The notes under the pieces were generated by a model, which made no database searches, was not told the DNA's origin, and saw nothing but the letters and a program-made list of their open reading frames with translations. Below are positions 44,072 to 51,863 of a stretch of 64,000 nucleotides of DNA, one piece after another. The stretch is from JAVBPE01 sp031549865 (lineage in GTDB: Bacteria; Bacillota_I; Bacilli_A; Acholeplasmatales; Anaeroplasmataceae): positions 1-64,000 of the forward strand of contig JAVBPE010000008.1 in assembly GCA_031549865.1 (NCBI GenBank). The letters are read 5' to 3'. Made by a program: the position numbers and the translations under genes. How positions within the stretch are numbered: position 1 is the stretch's first letter; each line of letters begins with the position of its first letter.

Positions 44072-44782
44072 ATGCTAAATCCGATTAAAAATTATAAATG
44101 GTGGATCAAAATATTTGCCGCAGCATTACTTTTAGTTGTTGGTCTTTGGGTCCTTTTAGATAAAGAATTTGGGGGTAGCTTAGTTGTTGCCTTTACAGGT
44201 GCCGCAGTTATTATTTTTGCGTTAATTAGAGTTGTTGCTTTAATTAGGACAATGAAAACAAGAAATGGTAGATTAGTTACTTTAGGAGAAATAACTTTAT
44301 TTGTTATACTTGGTGCTATAATGCTTGCCGGGGGAATCTTTTTAAAATCTGATCCAGAACATTTTTTAGCAACATTAGTTAATGATTATTATAAATATTT
44401 CTTAGGTGGCGTATTGTATTTACGTGCTGTTTCATATTTTATCACTACAGTTTTATGTAAGGAAGAAACTAATAAGACTTTATTTTGGACTCATATCGCA
44501 ACGATTACTCTAAGTTGTGTAATTTTATCATTAGATAATTTCACTGCTAAGGATTTATCAATTGTAGTTGCTATATTAGCGTTGATATGTTCAACTGGTT
44601 TAATAATTGAAGGCGGATTCAATTATTATAGATACCGTCAAAATATTTCTAAAAAAGAAGAAGTTAAAAAAGAAAAGAAAAAGAGCAAAGACGCTCCTGC
44701 AAAAGATGATGGTAAAATTATTAATGATGAAACGCCAATTATTAATGAAGTACCAACTGATGATAGACCATATGTAAATTAA
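44072..44782 (+). CDS. Six-helix membrane protein, HdeD/DUF308-like
   Basis: 236 residues with about six hydrophobic helices (14-190) and a charged tail (about 195-236) rich in KKEEVKKEKKK. The alternating helix-turn layout resembles HdeD-like DUF308 proteins, which are small membrane proteins of unclear function. RBS GGAG before ATG. Ends in a bidirectional terminator shared with the convergent pepT. Confidence 0.65.
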   Translation: MLNPIKNYKWWIKIFAAALLLVVGLWVLLDKEFGGSLVVAFTGAAVIIFALIRVVALIRTMKTRNGRLVTLGEITLFVILGAIMLAGGIFLKSDPEHFLATLVNDYYKYFLGGVLYLRAVSYFITTVLCKEETNKTLFWTHIATITLSCVILSLDNFTAKDLSIVVAILALICSTGLIIEGGFNYYRYRQNISKKEEVKKEKKKSKDAPAKDDGKIINDETPIINEVPTDDRPYVN

Positions 44783-44816
44783 AATAATCCCTTATCAACT
44801 TGATAAGGGATTATTT
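44782..44816. terminator. Bidirectional terminator between the membrane protein and pepT
   Basis: AAATAATCCCTTATC (44782-44796) and GATAAGGGATTATTT (44802-44816) pair perfectly around a 5-nt loop; T-rich on one side and A-rich on the other, so it serves both strands. Confidence 0.9.
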
Positions 44817-44818
44817 CT

Positions 44819-46045
44819 TTATAAGTCTAACGAAAATTCTATTATTTTCTTTAATAATTCAACTGATTTTTCCAACTCATCAATAACTAAATATTCATAT
44901 CTAGAATGAAAATTATATCCACCTGCTCCTAAGTTTGGGCATGGTAGACCATTATAAGTAAGTCTAGCTCCATCAGTACCACCCCTAATTGGGTTAGAAA
45001 TAGGATTAATATCAAGTGATTTTAAAGCTTTGTAGGCCAGTTCGACAACATACATAGAGTCCTTTAAATATTCTTTCATGTTTTTATATTGTTCTTTAAA
45101 TATGAAGTTAAATTTAGCGGTTGGATATTTATTTTTAATATAATTTTCAATATTTTTAAAATCATTTATTTGCTTATTTAATAATTCTTTATCATGATTT
45201 CTTATTATATATTCCATTTTTGCATTATCAACACTACCATTTAAATCTGTTAAATGATTAAACCCCTCAAATCCACTTGTTAAGGCTGGATCACAAGATC
45301 TTGGTAGCATAGAATGAATTTCCATTGCTAAATGGAGTGCATTTATCATTTTATCTTTAGCACTACCAGGATGAATGCTAACACCTTCAATATAAATCTC
45401 TAAACTATAAGCATTAAAATTTTCATACTCAACCTCACAAATACTTCCACCATCAATTGTATAAGCGAAATCTGCACCAAATTCTTTAAGATCAAAGTGA
45501 TCAGTGCCGCATCCGATTTCTTCATCAGGAGTAAAAGCAATTTTAATATCTCCATGTTTAAAATCAGGAGTATTTACTAAAAATTCTATTAATTCCATTA
45601 TTGAAGCTACACCGGCTTTATCGTCGGCGCCTAAAAGAGTAGAACCATCTGTTACAATTAAATCTTTTCCAATGTGATTAAGCAAAGCTGGATATTCTTT
45701 TGTAGACATTATATATTTATTATTTTCATCTAAAGAGAAATCAAGTCCATCATATTTTTTTATAATTTTTGGATTAACATTATGCCCACTTACATCGCTT
45801 GCTGTATCTAAATGGGCAATAAAGCCAATAGATGGAGCATTAAAATTAATATTTTTCGTAATATTGGCATAGACGATTCCATATTCATTTATATAGGCAT
45901 TATCTATTCCCATTTTTTTAAGAACTGATACTAAGTGATTTCCTAAAATAATTTGACCATTCGTTGATGGAACAGATTTAGATGAATTATTTGATTCAGT
46001 ATCAAATTTTACATATTCAATAAACTTATTCACTATATTACTCAT
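44819..46045 (-). CDS. pepT: Tripeptide aminopeptidase PepT
   Basis: 408 residues, standard length for the M20 peptidase T. Removes N-terminal residues from tripeptides in the cytoplasm. Zinc ligands and catalytic residues are seen: IGFIAHLDTASD, LLGADDKAGVAS, FTPDEEIGCGTDHFD, YTIDGG, RGGTDGARL and GGYNFHSRYE. The RBS AGAGGTG lies 8 nt before ATG on the minus strand. Its own promoter lies at 46063-46091. Confidence 0.95.
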   Translation of the reverse strand: MSNIVNKFIEYVKFDTESNNSSKSVPSTNGQIILGNHLVSVLKKMGIDNAYINEYGIVYANITKNINFNAPSIGFIAHLDTASDVSGHNVNPKIIKKYDGLDFSLDENNKYIMSTKEYPALLNHIGKDLIVTDGSTLLGADDKAGVASIMELIEFLVNTPDFKHGDIKIAFTPDEEIGCGTDHFDLKEFGADFAYTIDGGSICEVEYENFNAYSLEIYIEGVSIHPGSAKDKMINALHLAMEIHSMLPRSCDPALTSGFEGFNHLTDLNGSVDNAKMEYIIRNHDKELLNKQINDFKNIENYIKNKYPTAKFNFIFKEQYKNMKEYLKDSMYVVELAYKALKSLDINPISNPIRGGTDGARLTYNGLPCPNLGAGGYNFHSRYEYLVIDELEKSVELLKKIIEFSLDL

Positions 46046-46062
46046 AAAAACACCTCTTTAAT

Positions 46063-46091
46063 ATTTTACCACTTGTTAGTAATGTTTACAA
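46063..46091 (-). promoter_or_regulatory. pepT promoter
   Basis: On the minus strand TTGTAA (46086-46091), 17-nt spacer, TAAAAT (46063-46068), just upstream of the RBS. Confidence 0.65.
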
Positions 46092-46122
46092 ATAATAAAC
46101 ATAAATGCTTAAAGTTTTTTAC

Positions 46123-46150
46123 TTTACAAGACTGATTTTTATGATATAAT
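46123..46150 (+). promoter_or_regulatory. tig promoter
   Basis: TTTACA (46123-46128), 16-nt spacer, TATAAT (46145-46150). Predicted start near 46157 gives a leader of about 93 nt. Confidence 0.7.
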
Positions 46151-46197
46151 AATAATGTCGTAAAAAAATTAATAATAGGATTTTGGAGATAAAAGTA

Positions 46198-46260
46198 TTG
46201 GAGGAGCAGAAATCCAACGTTAAATCGTTACTCCGTCTGCGTTTTAGATATGATAACTGA
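46198..46260 (+). CDS. Upstream ORF (20 aa) overlapping the tig start
   Basis: TTG 46198 to TGA 46258-46260, product MEEQKSNVKSLLRLRFRYDN. GGAG at 46185-46188 is spaced 9 nt, better than any signal before the tig ATG. It ends 11 nt inside tig, an arrangement used for translational coupling. The same bases contain GCAGA / TCTGC and AACG / CGTT stems. Whether it is translated is not known. Confidence 0.4.
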   Translation: MEEQKSNVKSLLRLRFRYDN

Positions 46261-47542
46261 AAAATTAGCAAAAAGTCGTATGAAAGTGGTTTTTGATGTA
46301 ACTAAGGATGAGTTTGAAACTGCTTTAGACAAAGCTTTTATTAAATGTAATGAAAAAGTAACTCTAAAGGGATTTAGAAAAGGTAAAGCACCACGTACTG
46401 CTTATGAAGCAATGTATGGAGTTGAATCTTTATTTGATGAAGCTTTAGATGCTATTTTAAATGAAAAAGTGCAACAAGTTTATGCTGATGAAAAAATCGC
46501 TAATGAAATTTGTGGGAAATTTGAACCAAATATTGAAACTGGTGAAGAAAAATTCGAAAGAGGTAAAGATTTTAAAGTATCTTTAACTTTTGATGTATAT
46601 CCTGAAGTTTCTTTAGGACAATATAAAGGTGTAGAAGTTAAAAAAGCAAATCCAGAAGCTACAGCTGTTGAAATTGATGCTAAAATCGAAGAATTAAGAA
46701 ATAAGAATGCTTCTTTATCAACTAAAGAACCACAAATTATTGATTCTGGTGATACAGCAATTTTTGATTTTGAAGGAAGCGTTAATGGTGTTAAATTTGA
46801 AGGTGGAACAGCTGAAAACTATGAATTAGTTATCGGTTCTAATCAATTTATCCCTGGATTTGAAGATCAAATGTTAGGAATGAATGCTGGCGATGTTAAA
46901 GATATTAAAGTAACATTCCCTGAAAACTATCAAGCTGCTGATTTAGCTGGAAAAGAAGCAGTATTTAAAGTTTCTGTTCATGAAGTAAAAGAAAAGAAAT
47001 TACCATTATTAGATGATGAATATGTAAAATCATTAAATATTGAAAATGTAAGTAATGTAGAAGAATTAAAAGCAAATAAAAAAGCTGAAATTGAATCTAC
47101 AAAAGCTCAAAGCGAAAAAGATCGTCAAGTAGATGCTATTATTAACAATATATTAGACAATTCAGTTGTTGAAATGCCTCAATCTTTAATTGACCAAAGA
47201 GTTGAACAAATTCGTTCTCAATATATAAACCAAGCTAAAATGTACAATATACCATTTGATACATTCTTAGGTTTAATGAATATTACAAAAGAAAAATTTG
47301 ATGAAGATACTTTAACTCAAGGAACTCGTCAAGCATTATTTAATGTTGTAATTACAAAATTAATTGAAGTTGAAAATTTAGCTCCAACTAAAGAAGAATT
47401 AGAAGCAAAAGCTTTAGAAATGAGCGCAAATTCTAAACAAACTAAAGAAGAATTATTAAACAAAAATGTACAAAGCTATTATTCAGAAATAGCTTATGCA
47501 AAAGTTATTGAATTCTTATTAGCAAATGCAAAAATGATTTAA
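46250..47542 (+). CDS. tig: Trigger factor
   Basis: 430 residues, standard length. Ribosome-associated chaperone and prolyl isomerase. The ribosome-binding signature GFRKGKAPRTAYEAMYG is at about residues 43-59; the FKBP-like domain (ANFDFEGSVNGVKFEGG, ELVIGSNQFIPGFEDQMLGMNAGD) is at 150-230; the C-terminal arm is helical. No Shine-Dalgarno lies close to ATG 46250: the nearest GGAGG is at 46200-46204. No alternative ATG/GTG/TTG exists in frame back to the stop at 46190. Translation probably depends on the upstream ORF or leader structure. Confidence 0.94.
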   Translation: MITEKLAKSRMKVVFDVTKDEFETALDKAFIKCNEKVTLKGFRKGKAPRTAYEAMYGVESLFDEALDAILNEKVQQVYADEKIANEICGKFEPNIETGEEKFERGKDFKVSLTFDVYPEVSLGQYKGVEVKKANPEATAVEIDAKIEELRNKNASLSTKEPQIIDSGDTAIFDFEGSVNGVKFEGGTAENYELVIGSNQFIPGFEDQMLGMNAGDVKDIKVTFPENYQAADLAGKEAVFKVSVHEVKEKKLPLLDDEYVKSLNIENVSNVEELKANKKAEIESTKAQSEKDRQVDAIINNILDNSVVEMPQSLIDQRVEQIRSQYINQAKMYNIPFDTFLGLMNITKEKFDEDTLTQGTRQALFNVVITKLIEVENLAPTKEELEAKALEMSANSKQTKEELLNKNVQSYYSEIAYAKVIEFLLANAKMI

Positions 47543-47548
47543 TTAATA

Positions 47549-47577
47549 TAACTCCCAGCTTTGGGGGTTATTTTTTT
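47549..47577 (+). terminator. Terminator after tig
   Basis: TAACTCCC / GGGGGTTA stem (one T-G pair) followed by TTTTTTT. Confidence 0.85.
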
Positions 47578-47622
47578 AAAATATGGGTAAAATATGGAGA
47601 AGTTGTGAAAAATTACTTCTTT

Positions 47623-47649
47623 TTGGCAAACCTGTTGCAAAAGTGCCAA
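47623..47649 (+). promoter_or_regulatory. Candidate operator around the lon -35
   Basis: Perfect inverted repeat TTGGCA (47623-47628) / TGCCAA (47644-47649), 15-nt spacer, flanking the -35 hexamer. It is not the CIRCE or CtsR sequence, so any binding protein is unknown. Confidence 0.45.
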
Positions 47650-47663
47650 TTATGTAGTAAAAT
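47635..47663 (+). promoter_or_regulatory. lon promoter
   Basis: TTGCAA (47635-47640), 17-nt spacer, TAAAAT (47658-47663). Confidence 0.65.
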
Positions 47664-47704
47664 TATAATGCTTACTAAAATAAGCGAAAGGAATGGTGAT
47701 TTTT

Positions 47705-50017
47705 ATGCAAGATATTTTCGATAACGAATTACCTGCTATTGCTGTACGTGGAATAATACCGCTGCCTAATAATGAATTTAGAATAGAAGTTGGGCGTGAT
47801 ATTTCAATTAAAGCGATGGAAATTGCAGAAAAGAAATTTGATAGTAACATTTTACTATTAATCCAAAAGAATCCGTTAGATATAGATGTTAATATAGATT
47901 CAATTGAAGAAATTGGTGTTTTAGCCAATATTTCGATTAAATTGAAATTACCTAATAATAGTTTTAAAGTGAAATTTAAAGTTTTAGATAGAGTTAAACT
48001 AATAAGTTTTACCCAAGAAAAACCATATTTAATGGCTCAATATGTAAAGGTTAATACAATTATAAAGTCTGATACTGAAGAACTTGCTTTAGTACGACAA
48101 GTAGTACAAGCAGTTGTTGATAAACAAAATGCTATTGTTGTAAATCAAGAAGAGGTTTCAAAAATTGTTCAATCTGGTGTAACTTCCGATGTTATTTCGG
48201 ATGTTATTGCATTTAATTTAAAATCAAATCAAAACAAATATAAATATTTGAAAACTTTGGAACTTGAAAAAAGATTAGAATTCATTTTAGAAGATATTCA
48301 AACTGAAAAACAAATCGTTGAATTAGAAAACAAAATAAATGCTGAGGTTAAAAAATCTATTGATGAATCTCAAAAAGAATATTATTTACGTGAAAAAATG
48401 AAAGCTATTCAAACTGAACTTGGTGATAAGGCCAAACAAGATGAAGAAATTGAAAAGCTTCGAAAAGCTATTGAAGATGCAAAAATGCCAGAATCAATGT
48501 ATAAGAAAGCGATGCAAGAATTATCACGTTACCAAAGCACTAATAGTCAAATGGCTGAATCTAGTACAATTAGAAATTATTTAGATTTTATTACATCTCT
48601 TCCATGGGATAATCACTCTAAAGACATTGATGACCTTAATAAGGTAGCTGAAGTTTTAAATAAAAATCATTATGGTCTAGATAAAGTAAAAGATCGTATA
48701 ATTGAATATTTAGCAGTTAAAACAATGACTAAAAAAACGCCAAGAACTATTTTATGCTTTGCAGGTCCTCCAGGAGTTGGTAAGACATCTTTAGGTAAAA
48801 GTATTGCTGATGCCTTAGGACGTCAATTCGTAAAATCGTCTTTAGGTGGTGTATCTGATGAAGCCGAAATTAGAGGACACAGAAGAACCTATATTGGAGC
48901 ATTACCTGGAAGAATATTAAAAGGCTTAAAAGATGCAAAAACATCAAATCCAGTTTTCTTGCTTGATGAAATAGATAAAATGGCTTCAAATTATAGAGGA
49001 GATCCTGCAAGTGCAATGCTTGAAGTATTAGACCCTGAACAAAATAGTCAATTTTCTGATAATTATTTAGAAGAACCGTATGATTTAAGTCAAGTACTAT
49101 TTATAACTACTGCAAATGATTTATCAAATATTCCAGCTCCACTACGTGATCGTATGGAAATTATTGAATTATCAAGCTACACTGAATTTGAAAAATTTAA
49201 TATTGCAAAAAATCATTTAATAAGCCGTGAACTTGAAAACCATGGTTTAAATAGTGAACAATTGATTATTAATGATGATGTTTTATATGCGATAATTCAA
49301 AACTTTACTCGTGAAGCAGGAGTTCGTGAACTTGATCGATTAATTGCGACTATTTGTCGTAAAGCAGTTAAAGAAATATTGATGAATAAAAAAGACCAAG
49401 TTGTTGTTACATCTGATAATATTACAGCATATTTAGGAAAAGTTAAATTTTTCAATAATTTAAATCGTAATCAAAATCAAGTAGGTATTGTTACTGGTTT
49501 AGCATATACCCAATTTGGTGGAGACACACTTGATATTGAAGTAACTTATTACCCAGGTAAGGGTGGATTAGTTTTAACCGGAAAACTTGGCGATGTTATG
49601 AAAGAAAGTGCTCAAGCAGCGTTGTCATTTGTAAAAGCTCACCACAATGATTTTGGAATTAATTCAAATATTTTCTCTGAAAATGATATCCATGTCCATG
49701 TTCCTGAAGGTGCAGTTCCAAAAGATGGTCCATCTGCTGGGGTGACTTTAACTACAGCTATCGTAAGTGCTTTAACTGGTAAATCAGTTGATTCACATAT
49801 TGGTATGACTGGTGAAGTTACATTAAGAGGTGCAGTTCTTCCAATTGGAGGATTAAAAGAAAAAGCTATTGCTGCCCACAGAAGTGGACTTACAACTATT
49901 CTTATTCCAAAGGAAAATGAGAATGATATTGATGATATTCCAGCTGAGGTACGTGAACATTTAACGATCATCCCAGTTTCAAATGTTATGGATGTTATTT
50001 CTCATACAATAAAATAG
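47705..50017 (+). CDS. lon: ATP-dependent protease Lon (LonA)
   Basis: 770 residues, normal for LonA. N-terminal LON substrate-binding domain (1-200, IAVRGIIPLPNNEFRIEVGR), coiled linker, AAA+ module with Walker A GPPGVGKTS and Walker B FLLDEIDKM, sensor region, then the Ser-Lys peptidase domain (VPKDGPSAGVT with Ser, GGLKEKAIAA with Lys). Degrades damaged and regulatory proteins. ATG 47693 directly abuts AAAGGA, leaving no spacer; ATG 47705 is chosen, 12 nt after it. Sits next to trigger factor, a proteostasis pairing. Confidence 0.95.
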   Translation: MQDIFDNELPAIAVRGIIPLPNNEFRIEVGRDISIKAMEIAEKKFDSNILLLIQKNPLDIDVNIDSIEEIGVLANISIKLKLPNNSFKVKFKVLDRVKLISFTQEKPYLMAQYVKVNTIIKSDTEELALVRQVVQAVVDKQNAIVVNQEEVSKIVQSGVTSDVISDVIAFNLKSNQNKYKYLKTLELEKRLEFILEDIQTEKQIVELENKINAEVKKSIDESQKEYYLREKMKAIQTELGDKAKQDEEIEKLRKAIEDAKMPESMYKKAMQELSRYQSTNSQMAESSTIRNYLDFITSLPWDNHSKDIDDLNKVAEVLNKNHYGLDKVKDRIIEYLAVKTMTKKTPRTILCFAGPPGVGKTSLGKSIADALGRQFVKSSLGGVSDEAEIRGHRRTYIGALPGRILKGLKDAKTSNPVFLLDEIDKMASNYRGDPASAMLEVLDPEQNSQFSDNYLEEPYDLSQVLFITTANDLSNIPAPLRDRMEIIELSSYTEFEKFNIAKNHLISRELENHGLNSEQLIINDDVLYAIIQNFTREAGVRELDRLIATICRKAVKEILMNKKDQVVVTSDNITAYLGKVKFFNNLNRNQNQVGIVTGLAYTQFGGDTLDIEVTYYPGKGGLVLTGKLGDVMKESAQAALSFVKAHHNDFGINSNIFSENDIHVHVPEGAVPKDGPSAGVTLTTAIVSALTGKSVDSHIGMTGEVTLRGAVLPIGGLKEKAIAAHRSGLTTILIPKENENDIDDIPAEVREHLTIIPVSNVMDVISHTIK

Positions 50018-50022
50018 TTAAG

Positions 50023-50050
50023 AAATAGGAAATTAATTTTCCTATTTTTT
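50023..50050 (+). terminator. Terminator after lon
   Basis: AAATAGGAAA / TTTTCCTATTT with TTAA loop and following T. Confidence 0.85.
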
Positions 50051-50104
50051 TTATATGTATTTTTATGATAAAATAAGTTAATAAAAAAATTACAAAAATT
50101 ATTC

Positions 50105-50135
50105 TTGACTCTCCTCTAAGAGGATAGTGTATAAA
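50105..50135 (+). promoter_or_regulatory. MerR-type promoter with central operator
   Basis: TTGACT (50105-50110) and TATAAA (50130-50135) are separated by 19 nt, the overlong spacer of MerR-activated promoters. Inside lies a perfect dyad TCCTCT-A-AGAGGA (50112-50124). The gene below encodes a MerR protein, so autoregulation is very likely. Confidence 0.85.
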
Positions 50136-50155
50136 TATAATTGGAAGGTGACTTT

Positions 50156-50959
50156 ATGATAAAAATTGGACAATTTTCAAAGTTAACACAAACAACAATC
50201 AAAACATTAAGGTATTATGAGCAAGAAGGATTATTAATCCCCTTTTATATTGACGAATATAATGGATATCGCTATTATGAAACTTCACAACTTACAGAAT
50301 TTAGTAAGATTATATCACTTAGACAATTAGGCCTATCTATTGATGATATAAAAAATATACTCTTAGGTGCTGATGTGTTTGAATACTTAGAAAGAAGAGA
50401 AAATGAAATAAAAAATAATATTAATGAAGAAGAAAGTCAACTTACCAGAATAAAACTATTAAAAAATAAGGAGAATAAGAAAATGGATTACGAAGTAGTA
50501 ATAAAAGATATACCAGAATATATTGTATTTTATAAAGAAGGCGTTATTGATAAATACGAAGATGTTGGGACATTTGTCTTAGAAGCAGGAGAACAAGTAA
50601 GAATTTCTAATCCTAATTTAAAATGTATTAATCCAGATTATTGTTTCATGGAATATTTGGATAAAGAATATAGAGAAAGTAAGATTAAAGCTCGTTATTC
50701 TCAAGCGGTAGAAACAATTGGTATTGAAACAAATGATATCAAATTTAAAAAACTTAATAAAGTAACGGTCGCATCAATTTATCATAAAGGAGCATATTCA
50801 AATTTTAGAGACTCATATGGTTTTATTATGAAATGGATTGAAGACCATGGCTATGTAATGAGTGATTTTTCAAGAGAATCATATATAGATGGCATTTGGA
50901 ATAAAGAAGATGTTAACGATTGGTTAACTGAAATTCAAGTACCAATTACTAAAAAGTAA
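50156..50959 (+). CDS. MerR-family regulator with GyrI-like effector domain (BltR/BmrR type)
   Basis: 267 residues. N-terminal MerR HTH (IGQFSKLTQTTIKTLRYYEQEGLL), dimerisation coiled coil around 85-110 (NEEESQLTRIKLLKNKENKK), then a GyrI/SOUL-like binding domain (about 115-267: IPEYIVFYKEGVI, VASIYHKGAYSNFRDSYGFIMKWIEDHGY, ESYIDGIWN). Such regulators sense hydrophobic drugs and activate efflux genes. In-frame TTG 50141 lies in the RBS; ATG 50156 follows GGAAGGTG. No efflux gene is adjacent; it appears to control itself and perhaps a distant target. Confidence 0.9.
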   Translation: MIKIGQFSKLTQTTIKTLRYYEQEGLLIPFYIDEYNGYRYYETSQLTEFSKIISLRQLGLSIDDIKNILLGADVFEYLERRENEIKNNINEEESQLTRIKLLKNKENKKMDYEVVIKDIPEYIVFYKEGVIDKYEDVGTFVLEAGEQVRISNPNLKCINPDYCFMEYLDKEYRESKIKARYSQAVETIGIETNDIKFKKLNKVTVASIYHKGAYSNFRDSYGFIMKWIEDHGYVMSDFSRESYIDGIWNKEDVNDWLTEIQVPITKK

Positions 50960-50974
50960 ATAGTTTATTTTTTT

Positions 50975-51008
50975 AAAAGAAGGATTATCATTTTTGATAA
51001 TTCTTTTT
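50975..51008 (+). terminator. Terminator after the MerR gene
   Basis: ATTATCA / TGATAAT stem extended by AAGAA / TTCTT with a GG bulge, then T. Confidence 0.7.
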
Positions 51009-51036
51009 ATGTTATAATCAGTTAAGAGGTGATTTT

Positions 51037-51459
51037 ATGAGTATTATAGATAAAGTATTTAAATTATATAAAAGATCAAGCAAAGTTGTTTTAAGCGCAA
51101 TTGATCAAGATGGTTATCCTTATACCAAAGTAGTTTTAAATGTCAAACATAAAAATAATATTAATGAAATGTATTTTACAACAAATACGTCATCAACTTT
51201 TGTTAATTTAATAAACCTAAATAATAAAACATCAATATATTTTTATAATCAATTTTTATTTAAAGGTTGTTATATGAAAGGTGAGATATGCGTATGTAAT
51301 GATTTAGAAATAAAAAAGAAATATTGGAGAAACGCTTATAAAAATGCATATCCACAAAAATCATATAAGGATCCTGATTTTTGTGTCTTAAAGTTTATCC
51401 CAATAAGCGGCAACTATTATTTTATGTATAAAAAAACTAATTTTAATATTAATAATTGA
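51037..51459 (+). CDS. Pyridoxamine 5'-phosphate oxidase-family (FMN-binding split barrel) protein
   Basis: 140 residues. The split-barrel fold is suggested by SKVVLSAIDQDGYPYTKVVLN, NEMYFTTNTSSTFVNLINLNNKTSIYF and GCYMKGEICVC. Proteins of this family bind FMN and carry out various reductions; this one is too short and divergent for PdxH. RBS GAGGTG and extended -10 TGTTATAAT (51013-51018). Stop TGA. Monocistronic; substrate unknown. Confidence 0.75.
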   Translation: MSIIDKVFKLYKRSSKVVLSAIDQDGYPYTKVVLNVKHKNNINEMYFTTNTSSTFVNLINLNNKTSIYFYNQFLFKGCYMKGEICVCNDLEIKKKYWRNAYKNAYPQKSYKDPDFCVLKFIPISGNYYFMYKKTNFNINN

Positions 51460-51487
51460 TACCAAATTATCTAATTTGGTATTTTTT
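51459..51487 (+). terminator. Terminator after the flavin-type gene
   Basis: ATACCAAATTA / TAATTTGGTAT stem with two-base loop, followed by T. Confidence 0.85.
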
Positions 51488-51619
51488 GTAAAAAAAGTTT
51501 TTTTATATTCAAAATATGCTTTTTTTTGATATAATAGATTTATTAATAGTTTTTAAAGGTTTTATAAAAATTATTAATATATAAATTATTAATTATAATG
51601 ACAAGGACAGGTATTTTAT

Positions 51620-51859
51620 ATGATTATAAGTGTATGTATTGGCTCAAGTTGCCATTTAAAAGGATCATATGATGTTATAAAAAAATTTGAACGTATAATA
51701 GAAGAAAACAATCTTTCTAAAGAAATTAAATTATGTGGAGCTTTTTGTCTTGGAAAATGCGGCCCAAAAGTTACAGTAAAAATAAATGATGATTTTTATT
51801 TCTTATCAGCTAATGATGATTTAAAAACAATAATTGATGAAAAGTTAAAAGAAGAATAA
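51620..51859 (+). CDS. Thioredoxin-like [2Fe-2S] ferredoxin (NuoE/HymA type)
   Basis: 79 residues. Four cysteines in the pattern CIGSSCHLKG ... LCGAFCLGKCGP are typical of the thioredoxin-like ferredoxin fold found in NuoE and HymA. It would carry one [2Fe-2S] cluster. First gene of the sensory hydrogenase operon, with the hydrogenase ATG 4 nt downstream, so it likely donates or relays electrons. Two possible -10 sites (TATAAT at 51530 and 51594) lie upstream; neither has a convincing -35. Confidence 0.85.
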   Translation: MIISVCIGSSCHLKGSYDVIKKFERIIEENNLSKEIKLCGAFCLGKCGPKVTVKINDDFYFLSANDDLKTIIDEKLKEE

Positions 51860-51863
51860 GCCT

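Noticed and set aside
46190..46250. Frameshift in the 5' end of tig
   Set aside because: The encoded N terminus already matches the family length and signature; the upstream frame is better explained as an upstream ORF.
47600..47663. CIRCE (HrcA) or CtsR box before lon
   Set aside because: The dyad TTGGCA-N15-TGCCAA does not match either consensus.
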